Shown: piece by piece, positions 1 through 12,606 of the stretch
How the letters are laid out: every line of letters begins with the position of its first letter
How positions within the stretch are numbered: the stretch's first letter is position 1
Origin: Astropecten irregularis
Taxonomy: Eukaryota; Echinodermata; Asteroidea; Paxillosida; Astropectinidae
Assembly (NCBI GenBank): GCA_963971285.1
Contig: OZ020246.1
Location: forward strand, 20,009,217-20,073,216
Length of the DNA: 64,000 nt
Reading direction: 5' to 3'
Program-made: the position numbers and the translations under genes
The notes under the pieces: model-generated
The model's database searches: none
What the model saw: only the letters and a program-made list of their open reading frames with translations
Told to the model about the DNA's origin: nothing

Positions 1-508
1 CAGCAGCGGAGCAGTAAAGTGATATCTGTAGAATGTACTGTGGACATAAAGCTTTCAGACATTTTCTTCGCCACATTCTAACGAGCATTCTCGAAGAAAG
101 CCAGTAAATCTGAGAGTTGAATTTCAGATTGGCGATCAACTTGTGAACTCGTTAATAAAAGATTTGTATTTCTTGTGTGTGATTTTCAATCCATAAAGCA
201 AGCGATCAGGATTGATTTTTGTTTTTTCATCCTCGGATAGGCAAGGCAATGTTTTCGCTCAGTAAATAGCACATCCATTAGAAAAATGAAAAGCTTGTCC
301 ACATGGGAGGACATTTCATAGGACGATAGAGGTATCCAGGAACAAATCAATAGGGCAAGAGACTGACTGTGATGTGCCACTGAAAAACACGAGGGATAAA
401 GTGCCAAGGCAATGATATTCACATTAGTATGAGAGCGCTAAGTTTTTCTGTTTGAATAAAAATATTAATAATAATAATATTGGCTTCCACAAACATTTTA
501 TTTGATTT
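1..508. other. No feature seen
   Basis: AT-rich sequence without a recognised gene or repeat. Short open frames here have no family resemblance. Confidence 0.5.
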
Positions 509-625
509 AGCCTTGGAGAAAAGATCCTGCTGGGATGGAAACATCGGGTCCTCCTAACATAAATTTAAGGTCATTACTTTGGTTGATGAGCAAGTTGCAG
601 CAGTTTATTACTTGAACAAGTTTTA
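509..625 (+). repeat. Type D repeat (GATCCTGC hairpin plus GAAAC)
   Basis: Carries AAGATCCTGCTGGGATGGAAAC, then CCTCCTAACATAAATTTAAGG and GGTTGATGAGCAAGTTGCAG, the same order as the copies at 30964 and 48621. Confidence 0.65.
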
Positions 626-1677
626 TCTGTCCTCATAAAATTTCTCAATAATATCTACATACGTGAATCAAGGCCATGGCTTGGCAGGCATCAGCAAGGT
701 TATTATATCATGTACATGTAGAACAACATGAGAACTAGGCTTGCATTGTCCACAGAATACAATATTTGCACCGATTTTGCACCACATGCTCCACATTCTG
801 TCAATCTGTACCCACTAACCTGTTACCCTCCTACATCCCACTTATGTTCCCCTTCAATACGCCCCTCCCCCTCCTCCCAGTAAGTACTCATCCCACAAAG
901 TGCTTGTAGAGATCTTCAAATCATCAGCTGTATAAACACAGCAACAGCTCCCACAGTTCTGGGTATATGCCTGGGCAGAGGCAGTAAGTAAAGCCCTAGG
1001 AGGACCAGAGGAGCTGGCAAAGATGAGAATGAAGCATCTTGTCAATTCCATTCTCCTGAAAGCTTCCGGCTTACGGAATCACATTTCCCATTCTTGGAGT
1101 AAATCTAGCAGTCACATGCCACTACTGTTTGTCATCAGAAACGAGAATTTGCGTCGTCCATTCCACACTTTACACAAGTCAACATCCAGCCAATCCTATT
1201 GTATGCATCCAGGCAGATTTGCTTTCAGACCAACTCATCCATTTTTATGTACATAAGTTATTGGTTTATGTCAGCCATTGCATTCCGATGCACTCTTTTA
1301 TGACAGCCTCTAATATTTTGAGTTCCTGGATCATATGCCACCATTAAAATGAGCCACACATAATTATAAGGCATAAAGAGCTTCACGTGACCCCCAAAAC
1401 GTATACTTCTAAAACATTAACAAAATAGTGACCACAATACTGCCAACAAAAAAGATCTTCATTTTGGAAAAATGGCTAATATAGTTGCTATGGTCATGAC
1501 TCTTTGTTTTCATGGTAATAGTATGTTTATGTTGCAATGTCAGAAGTATTTTAAAAGGTGTCCAACAAAGAAATTGTTTCTAAAACTTCTACAGTAGAAT
1601 TTATAAACTACCATGTTGCACACACAAAGTGTGAAATTATATGATTTGATCCTCCCAAGAGAGTATTGGCAATAGAA
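626..1677. other. No feature seen
   Basis: Two overlapping short frames near 1023-1347 have no recognisable motif and no start context; nothing else stands out. Confidence 0.5.
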
Positions 1678-2039
1678 TTAAAGGTAGTATCATACTTTGG
1701 TAAGTAACCAAAACAGAAATGTTCACAGATTTTACGTATAACTTACAGGGTATGAAGATAATGGTGGTAGAAACATACCGTTAACATTTTTCCGCCTGAA
1801 ATGGTGTATTTATCCAAAAATTTGTACAACAACGACCAAAAATCTTTTTGATCTTCAAAAGAATAAAAGAGAAAAGACTTAAGAAATACTGTTGCCGTTT
1901 TTGACTGTTTTTTTTTTAAGAATTGGGCACCGTATGGGACTGAAATTTTCACAGATTACTTTTACTGTATCTTCCTTGATATTTTTGCCCACGAATCTGT
2001 ATTTCTTTGACAAAAACCAAAGTATGATTTTACCTTTAA
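1678..2039 (+). mobile_element. Type A TTAA transposon, copy 1
   Basis: Complete non-autonomous element of about 360 bp. Ends are TTAA-AGGTAGTATCATAC and its inverted complement, with TTAA at both edges. The interior carries GGGTATGAAGAT and a central AT-rich block. No transposase is encoded. TTAA targets point to the piggyBac or Kolobok type. Confidence 0.85.
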
Positions 2040-2597
2040 GTAATACAAAGTAAACCTGAAATATTAAAAGTAACTAAGATTAATCGTAAAACTTACTTAC
2101 TTGTTATTGATCAATTGGAGAACAATGCCGCATCCGAACTGCAAATTTATCTCCTCACGGAACCTTTGGTATCCTTAACAATCCAAACTGTTCCCGGCAC
2201 AAGCTCCAATGTAATCCCACAATTAAAGTTTCAATTCCTCTGGCTGAGTTTTCCTGCAGATGAAACATCAAGAGAACCGAGCATTAGACATCCAGCATTA
2301 CAAACTGCGCTCCCGGAAACAAACCGCTGTCATTTGTACTTGATAGTTGTTGAACATCTGCTGTGACCACGAGCTGACTGCATTCATGCTGTGCTGGCAA
2401 AACCAGCATGGTTTTAATCGCAGACCTGATAGCGCGTGTGTGCCTGTACGTGTGCGTGCGCCTGTGACTTGTCCGTATGTACGTCAGGCCGGCTGTGATG
2501 ATCGTTTGACAACACTTTGTCTGTCGGGGAGGGTGGGGGGGAAAGTGTCAATGTAACAACAGGACATGGTCCCAGTACAGTATTGTAGGAGCAGGCG

Positions 2598-2622
2598 ATA
2601 TGTAGGTAGGTAGGTAGGTAGG
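2598..2622. repeat. (GTAG)n microsatellite
   Basis: A short run of tandem GTAG units with no other feature nearby. Confidence 0.8.
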
Positions 2623-2942
2623 TGGGACTGCCTCAGTGTGTGACTTGGGGATTGACCATCAGCCTTCATCATCGCCCATCACTGACAACGAGGACGAGCA
2701 AGCATGACGGAAGGATCCATTAAGGGTGATGGGGGTTGGCTGAGCTGCCTCTCCATGGCAGGGGGGACTAGTAACATTGGAAAGATGTTAGTCAAGAGGG
2801 ATTTATTCTAGCATTGGGACATTCAGCTTGCATTCTTCAGTTTGGGAAGGCAATGAGGATGGTTTGGTCAGAGAAAAACAGAGGTTTTTTTTTTCATTTG
2901 AGATAATTTGTTTTGTTTTTTCTTTTAGAGAAAATGACATCA

Positions 2943-3096
2943 GGGGCTGATTTCACTAACGCTTTGCGATAATCGCTTAAGCCCAAATCCATCGCTTAAC
3001 AAGAAAATTGCTACGGAAAACAGCAATCGCTTTTCCATTTGGGATGGATTTGTGTTGTGTCGATGATCGCAAAGCGTTGATAGTGAAATCAGCTCC
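2943..3096. mobile_element. Short palindromic MITE (GGGGCTGATTTCAC ends)
   Basis: GGGGCTGATTTCACTAACGC with GCTTTGCGAT, and ATCGCAAAGCGTTGATAGTG with AAATCAGCTCC, pair over about 30 bp. About 154 bp long. Confidence 0.78.
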
Positions 3097-3796
3097 TGGT
3101 CTACTGATGATATCTAGAGCATGTTGATTGAAACATGTCAAATATTACATGGTGTTTTCTCAAACCGATCCACATACCAATTGTCACCATGCAAAGCCTC
3201 AAATCTTTTAGTTCTGAGTTATAATGGATTTTTGTGTATATTATTTGCTCGTTTGTATTAAAAAGCCATTGTATTCACGCACAGATGTTTGTCACTGATT
3301 CACTATGTCAGTCGACCATCACCTGCGTCCTGATCTCATTTGCATATATTTGCATTAATTATCTCTGACATTCAATGCACGCATCTGAATGGAAAATGGC
3401 GAAAGCAGAAAAGCATAAATACCAAATTATGCCGAATGAATAACGAGGCCCATTGTAAATAATATGTACATATATATGACTTCAATGATTTGTTATTTGT
3501 CAAAGCCCACACACAGAAAAGTGTTCGTAACCATGGAGCTCCATGTAGTAATGCAGCTGGCTGAATTCCTTGTGTATTAAGGGGCTTTGCTACATGTAAA
3601 TGAGGCTTGGGGCTAAGTTTGAGATTTATTTTACTAATATCAGAATTTTGTGTTCTAAATAAAATGAAGGGCTTGAGATACATAGCAAAGCTGGAGCCTT
3701 TGTTCGGCTTCGTCATGTGGCCCAATTACTTCATTTTGTGGGCTTCAAATGGCAGCAACGAAATAAGTCCAAAACCTAACACCAATTCTGGTTTCT

Positions 3797-4156
3797 TTAG
3801 AGGTGGTATCATACTTAAGAAACCAAAACATAAATGTTCACAGATTTACGTATCACTTACAGGGTATGAAGATGGTGGTGGTAGAAACATACCGTTAAAA
3901 TATCTCCGCCTGAAATGGTGTATTTATCCAGAAATAGTAAAACGATGACCAAAAATCTTTTTGATCTTTTAAAAGATAAAAAATAAAAGAGAAAAGACTT
4001 AAGAAATACTGTGGCCGTTTTTCACTGTGTTCTCAAAAAGTGGGCACCGTATGGAACTGAAATTTTCACAGATGACTATAACTGTATCTTCCTTGATATT
4101 TTTGCCCATGAATCTGTATTTCTTTGATAAAAACCAAAGTATGATATTACCTTTAA
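3797..4156 (+). mobile_element. Type A TTAA transposon, copy 2
   Basis: Same layout as the other A copies; the left edge has decayed to TTAG, the right edge is TTAA. The interior central palindrome GATCTTTTAAAAGAT is kept. Confidence 0.85.
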
Positions 4157-4750
4157 GAACCTTAGCCTTCTGTCTTTGACCAAGAAACAAATAACATCAA
4201 CTAAAGCTTCCTGCTTTGACAAATCTCCTGCTCCTGCAACAAATACCATGACTCTACGGGGACAATATTTCTGCATCTATTAATTCAGGTTATTCAGGAA
4301 GGCGAGCAGTCTGCAAACATCAGTGAGATGCCTGTCAGGGGAAGGGGCAGGGCCAGGCTGACCAGAGGAAGGGGGCTCTACACAAAATCAAGGCAAGGAG
4401 TACATTGGTCATCACTACCCCCGATCTCAACTCGGACTACTGGCTTTGGACAATTATGCGTACATCAATCAATTTTCAACCTGATATCAGTTTCACAAAT
4501 TTTCTCATTAATAACAAAAATACTATGACACCAAATAAAGAAGAAATTGTACATAAATGTGCAAGTTCTCTACAAGATGTTAAGAGGAATGTCAGTTTAT
4601 GAAGGAATTGACAGTCTGCTGCAACACTGCCCTCATCAGTTGGTAAAATGATTTCAACGGTGGTTGAGCAGGATGTTAAACTCCATTACTTGTGCGGTCA
4701 GCATGCGGATCGAGCTCATGTAAAATAGCAAAACTTACCTTGTGCACAAG

Positions 4751-5113
4751 TTAAAGGTAGTATCATTCTTTGGTAGGAAACCAAAACAGAAATGTTCCCA
4801 GATGTACCTATAGGCCTAACTTTCAGGGTATGAAGATGGTGGTGGTAGAAACATACCGTTAAAATATTTCCGCCTGAAATGGTGTATTTATAAGTAAAAC
4901 AACGACCGAAAATCTTGTTGATCTTTTAAAAGATCAAAAATAAAAGAGAAAAGACTTAAGGAATACTGTTGCTGTGTTTCACTGTTTTCCCAAAAAGTGG
5001 GCACCATATGGGACTGAAATTTTCACAGATGTCTGTGACTGTATCTGTCTTGGTATTTTTGCCCATGAATCTGTATTTCTTTGACAAAAACCAAAGTTTG
5101 ATACTACCTTTAA
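4751..5113 (+). mobile_element. Type A TTAA transposon, copy 3
   Basis: Complete copy with TTAA on both sides, 26 bp upstream of a separate hAT-type insertion at 5139. Confidence 0.87.
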
Positions 5114-5138
5114 TAGTGGCCAGATCATACCCTGTCAC

Positions 5139-5439
5139 CAGGCGCGGTTCTACGGGGGAGGGGGGGTGGGGGGCTAGGGGGGGCTGTAGCCCCCATTTTG
5201 TCTAGCCCCCCCCCCAAAAAAAATGCAAGTGAAAAAAATAATTCTTGAAAATACTGGATTTTTTCAGTTATTACATAAAAAACGCGTTGTGTGGCCTATA
5301 ATGTGCATGTTTTTCGACCCCTAATAAGACATAGCAGAAGCGAGTGTTAGAAGAACCCAGAATATTGGGTCTTCTAGCCCCCCCAAAAAAATAATGGCTC
5401 TTCTAGCCCCCCAAAATTTTGGCTCTAGAACCGCGCCTG
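5139..5439. mobile_element. hAT-type MITE with perfect 8-bp target duplication
   Basis: Terminal repeats CAGGCGCGGTTCTA and TAGAACCGCGCCTG are flanked by the exact direct repeat CCTGTCAC at 5131-5138 and 5440-5447. An 8-bp duplication and CAG ends are typical of the hAT superfamily. The interior holds long G and C runs. Confidence 0.88.
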
Positions 5440-5879
5440 CCTGTCACAAGAGAAAACTACACAAATATTGTTTTGAGCATAATATAGGTATTAGATTTTT
5501 TAAAGGGTTACTTGAGTTTAAGGGTTTGGTTTCGGGTCAATTTGTATTTTGATCTCTTCAATGTGTATATGAGACTGAAACAATATTTACTCTGTTTTGT
5601 TTTAATAGGGAAAAAGGCCTGGATATCCACACAACATGTTTTAAACAGAGATATTGAGCCAATGAATTATTTCACTGAATAATTCACTGAAAATAACAGA
5701 TACAATGTACATCACCAATGTAAAGTGTGAGCATGGAATGCCGGTCTATCATGAACAACGTTACCAGGGTTCCATAAGTACATGTACATGTATGATTAGC
5801 TTGTGATGAGAGCATGTAGGCCTACATGTATGTCATTAAAAAACCATTGAGCATGGTTTTTCCCTGGATTATATCTGAA

Positions 5880-6175
5880 CCCAATTTCATGGGTAAATTT
5901 TACCTAGAACAGTACAAGATATTTTTATGTAAGCAAGACTTTTGGCACTTAATTGGTTAGCGAAGAATTTCTAGGGTAGCGCGCTGCCATATGCATTCTG
6001 CAGAGAGTCCTTGCTTAGTGTAGTGAAAAAGAAAACCCTCCTGTGAAATATGCTAACCGCAAGCAAAAAGTCTGCTATCGTTAGCGATGTATATTTGCTT
6101 ACGGTAACTGGTTTAAAGTCTGCTATTGTAAGCGGAGATTTTTTGCGCTTACAGTAACAGATTCCATGAAATTGG
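5880..6175. mobile_element. Element with CCCAATTTCATGG ends
   Basis: Inverted ends CCCAATTTCATGG and CCATGAAATTGGG. The interior is rich in GCTTACGGTAAC and GCTAACCGCAAGC words that can pair with each other. Confidence 0.65.
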
Positions 6176-6400
6176 GAGCAGATGTTTTGTACTGAGGTAC
6201 ATCATCTTTGAATCACCAAAAGGTACAATGAGAGTGTTAGAGTGCTAACAATGGGAGGCAGGCGTGGCAGGTGGTGCACATCCTACCCTCAGTATGATGC
6301 AACTAAGAAAACATTAACATGGATAATATTCTTGTGAGTAAATACATCCTCTCATGAGTCTGTTTCAATTCTGGCTTTCCAGCGAATACGCCAAGCCCTC

Positions 6401-6765
6401 TTAAAAGTAGTATCATACTTTGGTAAGAAACCAAAACGGAAATGTTAACAGATTTACGTATAACTTTCAGGGTATGAAGAAAGTGCTGGCAGAAACCTAC
6501 CGTTAAAATGTTTCCGCCTGAAATTGTGTATTTATCCAGAAATTAGTAAAACAACGACCGAAAATCTTTTTGAACTTTTAAAAGATCAAAAATAAAAGAG
6601 AAAAGACATAAGAAATACTGCGGCCGTTTTTCACAATTTCCTCAAAAAGTGGGCACCGTATGGGACTGAAATTTTCACAGATGACTGTGACTGTATCGTC
6701 CTTGATATTTTTGCCCATGAATCTGTATTTCTTTGACAAAAACCGAAGTATGATACTACCTTTAA
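6401..6765 (+). mobile_element. Type A TTAA transposon, copy 4
   Basis: Complete copy with TTAA on both sides and both terminal repeats nearly intact. Confidence 0.87.
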
Positions 6766-7559
6766 CCCCACACGCTCATCACCTTCATGCATTAGGGACG
6801 ATCAACGTGTGAATTTGGTCAAGGCAACCTTGAGATGCCTCGCAATTTCTTACACTTCAGGTATGCATAAATGATGCCCATGCCGTGTTTTGGCACCTGC
6901 GACCCATGCCACATTCTCAAAACCGGTAATACACCAACAACAAAAATAGATGACAATTCTCTCAGGAATTGCTTGTAAATACACCAGTTTGGGATGTGTA
7001 GTTGTCAGGATGTTTGCCTTCGTGGATCAGATGACAAAATCAAGAGATGACCTACACTGTACTCTGCTCACAGTTGCGTATCAAGTAGAGACATGCATGG
7101 CTTATTTTTATGAATGCAGGTTAATACTTAAACTCTGGCAATTATTTTTTCAAAAAGGCTTAAATTGTTCAGGAAGTGGGCTCTAAATACTGAAACAAGG
7201 CATAGATGTGTGATGCGAAGCATGACCGTAAGGTCACCCTGGCCTGACCTTGTCCATGCAATTATAGATTGCCTAATGGATAAAATTATTGAAAGGTATT
7301 CAATAGAGTTAAGTGAGGTGAGAAAAGTGACAACAATTGTGTGTCCTTCGGACCAAAACCATCAAGTAATATGCACTTTTGATTTTTGTGTAAGGGATTT
7401 AGCCTTGTATGGAGAATCGCACACAAATTATTTCTCTGATAGTATAACATGGCACAGCTTGAGCTTCATTTTTTGTTTCTCAACAAAAACCCACCGCACA
7501 AGTCTGATATGTTCCTGACTAAAACCTTTCCTAATATTTTGCAGGCCTAACTGTTTCAC

Positions 7560-7745
7560 TAAAAAAAAAATGGCTATTGTCCAGCGGTATTCAACCATTA
7601 TACGCGTGCCCGCATTGTTTACATGTACACCAAACTCCTCCACACATAGCCGGGCCAGATGACCTCTATTTGACCGGTGACTGATAACTTAAGGTCGGTA
7701 AAAACAAAACAAGCAAAAAAACCTGGCTGAAGGGGTAAATATTGT
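7560..7745 (-). repeat. Dispersed repeat Q, copy 1
   Basis: The reverse complement shares CCCCTTCAGCC-AGGTTTTTT, GGTCAAATAGAGGTCA, AACAATG-GGGCAC and GGTTGAATACCGC blocks, in order, with 50045-50215. Confidence 0.65.
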
Positions 7746-7974
7746 GGCTCATGTCTGACGGAAGAACACCATTAACAGGAAACTTTCTTGGCAGAAAGCA
7801 GAAATCAACAGCTCTGTAGTAAATCTTACAGTTAACGTTGCAAATCACGACCCAATACTAAATAATTCAAGACGTGCACCTTTAAATAAAATAGCAGCAG
7901 AAGTGCATGGAAACCGAAAGGAGCATCCCAAACAATGGCAGCGTGGCAACGACCTTTAAGGTAAGGTAAAGGTA

Positions 7975-8060
7975 TAAGGTATTCTAGAAGTCGCTGGTTC
8001 CAATCCAGTTCAAGTCAATTTTTCATTGTTCACTTTTCAATGAAAATAAAAGAATGAAAG
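7975..8060 (+). mobile_element. tRNA-derived SINE fragment
   Basis: GTCGCTGGTTCCAATCCAG then CATTGTTCACTTTTCAATGA: the 3' half of the element. Confidence 0.55.
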
Positions 8061-8814
8061 AAAACTTTGGTCCGCCAGTGACTCATCCAAAACGTAATTA
8101 GACAAAGCAATTATGACACACAATGTGCCATCGCTGGTTTGAAAAAAATACTTCAATGATCTCTCCACAATATTGAAGGCCGGCTTTGCACAATATCGTG
8201 ACTCACTTTATAACGGACGCTTCAAAATCGGATAAACCGTCGTGGAAATGAAGGTCATTAATATTGCAAAAAGGAGAAGGGAGTTTAAGTGACCCGTTCC
8301 GCTAATTTGGGTCATTTCTTTCTTTCCGCGTAAGACATGTGGGCATAAGACCATGAATGCCTCCAAGGTGTTAGGTTTATAATGTAAATAGTCATTAACC
8401 TTTTGAGTAATGGGGCAGCAGATGAAGTGTAATTGCTGACACTCCCTGTGGCTATACCACAGGTGACGCAAGATGACAGTGAGAACACCCAGCATACGGT
8501 ATTCAATCTGCACACCGCCATCATAAATATGTGCCAAGATTCCATCCGATGGGCTTTCACGAAACAATTCTTGTCCAACACAAAGAAGGATTCATGTGTA
8601 TAAGCAATTAAGCACCAGTGCCGAAATTTCATACTTTATGCACAAATTGAACATAAACTACCCATTTTGTAATACAATTAGTGAGGACCATTTGTCAAGG
8701 CTATGGAATGACCGATGGATGGTGACAGTGTCTACAACAATGTCTCAAAACAGAATGAGGATCAACGCAAACAAAAGAGAAAACTACAAAACAAAATCCA
8801 GTTCTCAAGTTTGC

Positions 8815-9075
8815 AGCATTGCTTATAAATGTTGTGCACATCTTGAATGATCCTTGGGATATAGCGGTATGTGAGTTGTTTCAAGGCTTTCGACTGTCAA
8901 ACAAACAAAGGTAATTGACTATTTGGGACACTGCCAACATAGGGCTGGATAGCTCAGTTGGCAGAATGCCGATACGGTATTCCAGAGGTCACAGTCGAAT
9001 CCAACTTTTCCCATTGATGTAAATTTATAACCCAATCCATTTTCCTTGTGATTTTTTTTGATAACTTCAAAAACA
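8815..9075 (+). mobile_element. tRNA-derived SINE
   Basis: Carries the upstream block CTTGAATGATCCTTGGGATA, the linker with ATTGACTATTTGGGACACTG, the A box TAGCTCAGTTGG and a decayed B box. Confidence 0.75.
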
Positions 9076-10337
9076 AAAAACAAGCTTTGACTATTATCCA
9101 TAGCCTCAATGAAATAATCCATACATGCATATACGTGCTTATTGCTGAAAATATTGGGACAGACAACGAATGGACTTGACTGTTCCAATCGATTGAGTAC
9201 CAAAAAATACCGTAGGGAACACTAAAAAATCTACCTCCAAACCGTACATTATAAAACTGAAAGCCTGCTCATTCGGAAGAAGAAAAAACGAGAATCCGAG
9301 TAATTTCATTTACCGAGGCACTCAGTGTCGCCGATATAAGCTATGTGGATTTTATGCTCACCATCTGACGATGCAAACCATGATATAAAACCTTGAGAAG
9401 CCAGTGGAAAATGCCAAGGCTAATAATCCAAAAAAGAGAAGAGAAAAAAAGGAAGGCAGCTTGCGACGGTTAGCGAGGCAATGCGATTATACTCTGCAAT
9501 ATCGGCGGAATAATTGAAGCTCCTTGTCAACATGCCAGCTTTCCCTGCCAATCTGTGTATATATGTTTAGCTGCACACGCGTTTCATCCGCTGAAATCGA
9601 GGTGTTGTGAAGAGAAAACAGGATTTGCAAAAGACACCAAACCGCCCCCACTCCTGGCATCTTGCTAAAAGCGTGTATACAATTCATAAGCCAACTCTGA
9701 AAAAGCTAGCAGCTGGAGAACCCCACTTTCAAGATGGAAACATTTTGAAATAACCCCACAACTAAGAAGCTTCAGAAAATATTAAAAGCTTTGTTAAATG
9801 TACATGCCTTACTTAAAAAAAAAATTTAAAAAAATTGGAGTAAATATGCATGTCACGGTAGGATGTATGTTTTTGAATTGTCAACAATATCAGAATAAGT
9901 ACCAGTACATGTTTGTATCAAAAGAATTTGGTTTAAAATGTAGGGCAAACAAGATTACAGGTGGCCCATCCAACTTGATATGTCTTGCATATCCCTGCTA
10001 TGGAAGCACTTATCATTTTATAAGGACAGATTGTGTGTCCCTGGATGTTGATGGCCCCATTACTTGCAAATTGGCCATATATCTAGGACACCAAGATATT
10101 GTATGATCAGCAGGGTGTGAACCAAATCTAGGAGCGGAATGATTACAAGAACCAATCACCTCATGGGCATCATTTATGCATCAACTGCTCATCTTGAAAA
10201 TAACATATCTGTGACTAATTTCAATCAAACTCTCAGTTTTTTTGCCCAAAATGCATATATGCAACACACATTTTGAAAAGAAGCCAGGGAAGAAGAACTA
10301 ATATTTCTTTAACGGAGGGCCATTTCTGTGAAACCAC

Positions 10338-10454
10338 GGGCCTGTTTGTTTCTTGCACGAGATCCAAGATCTGCAGATCCATGTCCTATATGAAGGGATG
10401 AATGGGATTCGGATCAGCAGGATCGCTGATCTTGTGCTTGAAACAAACAGGCCC
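10338..10454. mobile_element. Type C element (GGGCCTGTTTGTTT ends)
   Basis: Inverted ends GGGCCTGTTTGTTT and AAACAAACAGGCCC with GATC-rich inner arms. 117 bp, non-coding. Confidence 0.8.
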
Positions 10455-10480
10455 TACATTTCAAGTAAAAGAAAATTATA

Positions 10481-10536
10481 GCCTTCGATAAAGATCCTGC
10501 TAAAATCGAAACGCGTTAGGCCCTCCTGTAAACATT
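10481..10536 (+). repeat. Type D repeat, short copy
   Basis: CTTCGATAAAGATCCTGCTA followed by a GAAACGCG word and a GGCCCTCCTG block. The downstream tail is absent. Confidence 0.6.
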
Positions 10537-11469
10537 AAAAAAATTATAAATTCTTCTTTTAAAAATGATTTTAAAAGATGATTTTGATAATCTGTAGTGG
10601 TTCCCAAAGATAAAGGATTAAAATGAAAGACATTGAAAGAAAGGCACATCCATCAGAATTAAACAAAAATAATTATTCTTTTTTTGAAAATTTACAAATA
10701 CTTTCAGAAAATGTTGACAAATCACAGAAGGAAAAAAAAAACATCACAATGAAAAAAGAAAATGTAAAAAATGGTCAAATATTCATAGAAATTGTTAACA
10801 GTGCTTCGGAAGCTTTTTACACATTGAGAAAAGTCTGCCAGTACATAAAATAATGTTTATTTAATACAAAAATCCGACTGTGTAGCCTAATGACATAATT
10901 CTGACTATTCTATTGATCAGTTTCGCTCTGCCCATACAGCAGAAAGAAAAATCAATTTCAAGCCCTTCAAAATGTAAATCCCGCAATCAGAGCCTAAGTC
11001 CAATGCACATGTTGGTATCAGTCCATTTGCATTAAAAATACCCACTGTGCATGTAAAATGTATACGCAGGGATTTTACGTGTGCTCGGACATGTGGTGCA
11101 GTTTCTTAACGTGGCGGCGGGTTTATTAACTACATTGATTTTGTACAGGACTGGTTATGACAGCGCTAGCAATAGACAGCAAAATAAGAATAGAAACAAA
11201 TCAATGGGAGATTCTTTTTGACAAACTGACTTGAGAGAGTACGGCTATGGGCTCTGGCAAAACAATGAAATCTGCCGGCTAATACAATGACCAATTTGTG
11301 TGTTTTTTAAGTTTTCAAATCCTTTTTATAAAGTCGGGGTTTATTGCCAAAAGAAGTTTTACTCACAGTCATGGTTAGGAAAAAAGACAGCAAAATTGGT
11401 TTAGAAGGAAGTGGACACTGTCTCCACTTTCCCTTTGAAATGTTAGAGTAAAAATAGATGTAAATTTCC

Positions 11470-11540
11470 TATCAGGGTTTGATATAAATCATTGAAAGGT
11501 GAACAAAGATTTACTGCAGTGGGATCTGAACCAGCCATAG
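11470..11540 (-). mobile_element. tRNA-derived SINE fragment
   Basis: Inverted piece with GGTTCAGATCCCACTGC and CTTTGTTCACCTTTCAATG. Confidence 0.55.
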
Positions 11541-12284
11541 TCTATAAGTACAAATGATTATAACAACAAATCAAAGTTACTAATGAATGAGTATTAAACT
11601 TAAATAAAATAAGAAATAAAATATCCAAGAGAATGCTAAGAGAGACAGAAACGTAAAAGAAAACCACCAAATGAAATTCCAAATTTTCCTTGCTGCAAGT
11701 CATACATAAATCTACTTTTCAAAGACATCACTCAAAGACCTAAACCATTCAATTTTGGAAGAATTTGTATTGCACTTTATTCACAGCATTTTGTAATTGA
11801 ATAAACATCACCATTAACATGCCTAAGCTCTGATATTTAAGGATCCCAAATCCATCGAAAATCAAATCACCCAAATTATACTAAAATGAGGTGCACTCTG
11901 CCATTTCTCCCAAATCAAATTGTAAATTAATCAGATGCTATGGTTTTCAATGGTTGTGGAGGCTTTAATTGAACAAGGTCACAAACCGAAACAATTCCAT
12001 TAACAGATGTTCAGAGAGTGCCGGGGAACTGGATGTAATTTATTCATTTTTATCAAAAAAGAAAATCCATCAATCCAGGGAAAAATAAAACAATTATCAA
12101 CTGATAATTTTTAGCCTTTGAAAAAATAATTATATAATTGTATGGAAAAATCCAGCTTACTCTCCATGAAGCTTAGATGTTATTGTATACTTTTCAATTT
12201 ATGAGATGTCATAATTGTATACTTCATTCTTTCCCACATGCTCGTGACGAAGACTATACATTTAAATTCCAGCTTGATATCCCT

Positions 12285-12365
12285 GGCTAGGTTGGTGAAG
12301 ACATATGTAGCACTAGCCTAGAAGAAATGGGTTCGAATCTCACCCCTGCTGCCTAGGTACAATTT
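12285..12365 (+). repeat. tRNA-like relic of another type
   Basis: Contains a B-box-like GGGTTCGAATCTCACCC and a weak A-box GGCTAGGTTGGTGAAG, but the stems do not form a cloverleaf. Not the main SINE family. Confidence 0.35.
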
Positions 12366-12428
12366 CATAACTCTGTTACCGTTAAGGTAGAATCGGCACT
12401 AGAGAAGTAAGAGAGTGTGCTTACGAGA

Positions 12429-12606
12429 TTTCATGGATTAGCAAGGTATTTTCCGTTGAGTGCGGTGTAGTGCGCATAACTACCAGTAAGGATTTCTCGC
12501 TTACTCAGCTAACATTGAAAATCTGCGCTAACCCTGTATTAGCGGAGAATAAGGATCATACATGTAAGCGTAGATTTCTGAGGTAAGCAGAATAACGAAA
12601 TTGGGC
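12429..12606. mobile_element. Probable relative of the 5880-6175 element
   Basis: Contains TTTCATGGATTAGC at the left, ACGAAATTGGGCCC at the right and AAGCGTAGATTT / GCGCTAACCC words between, like the element at 5880. Ends are not clean. Confidence 0.45.
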
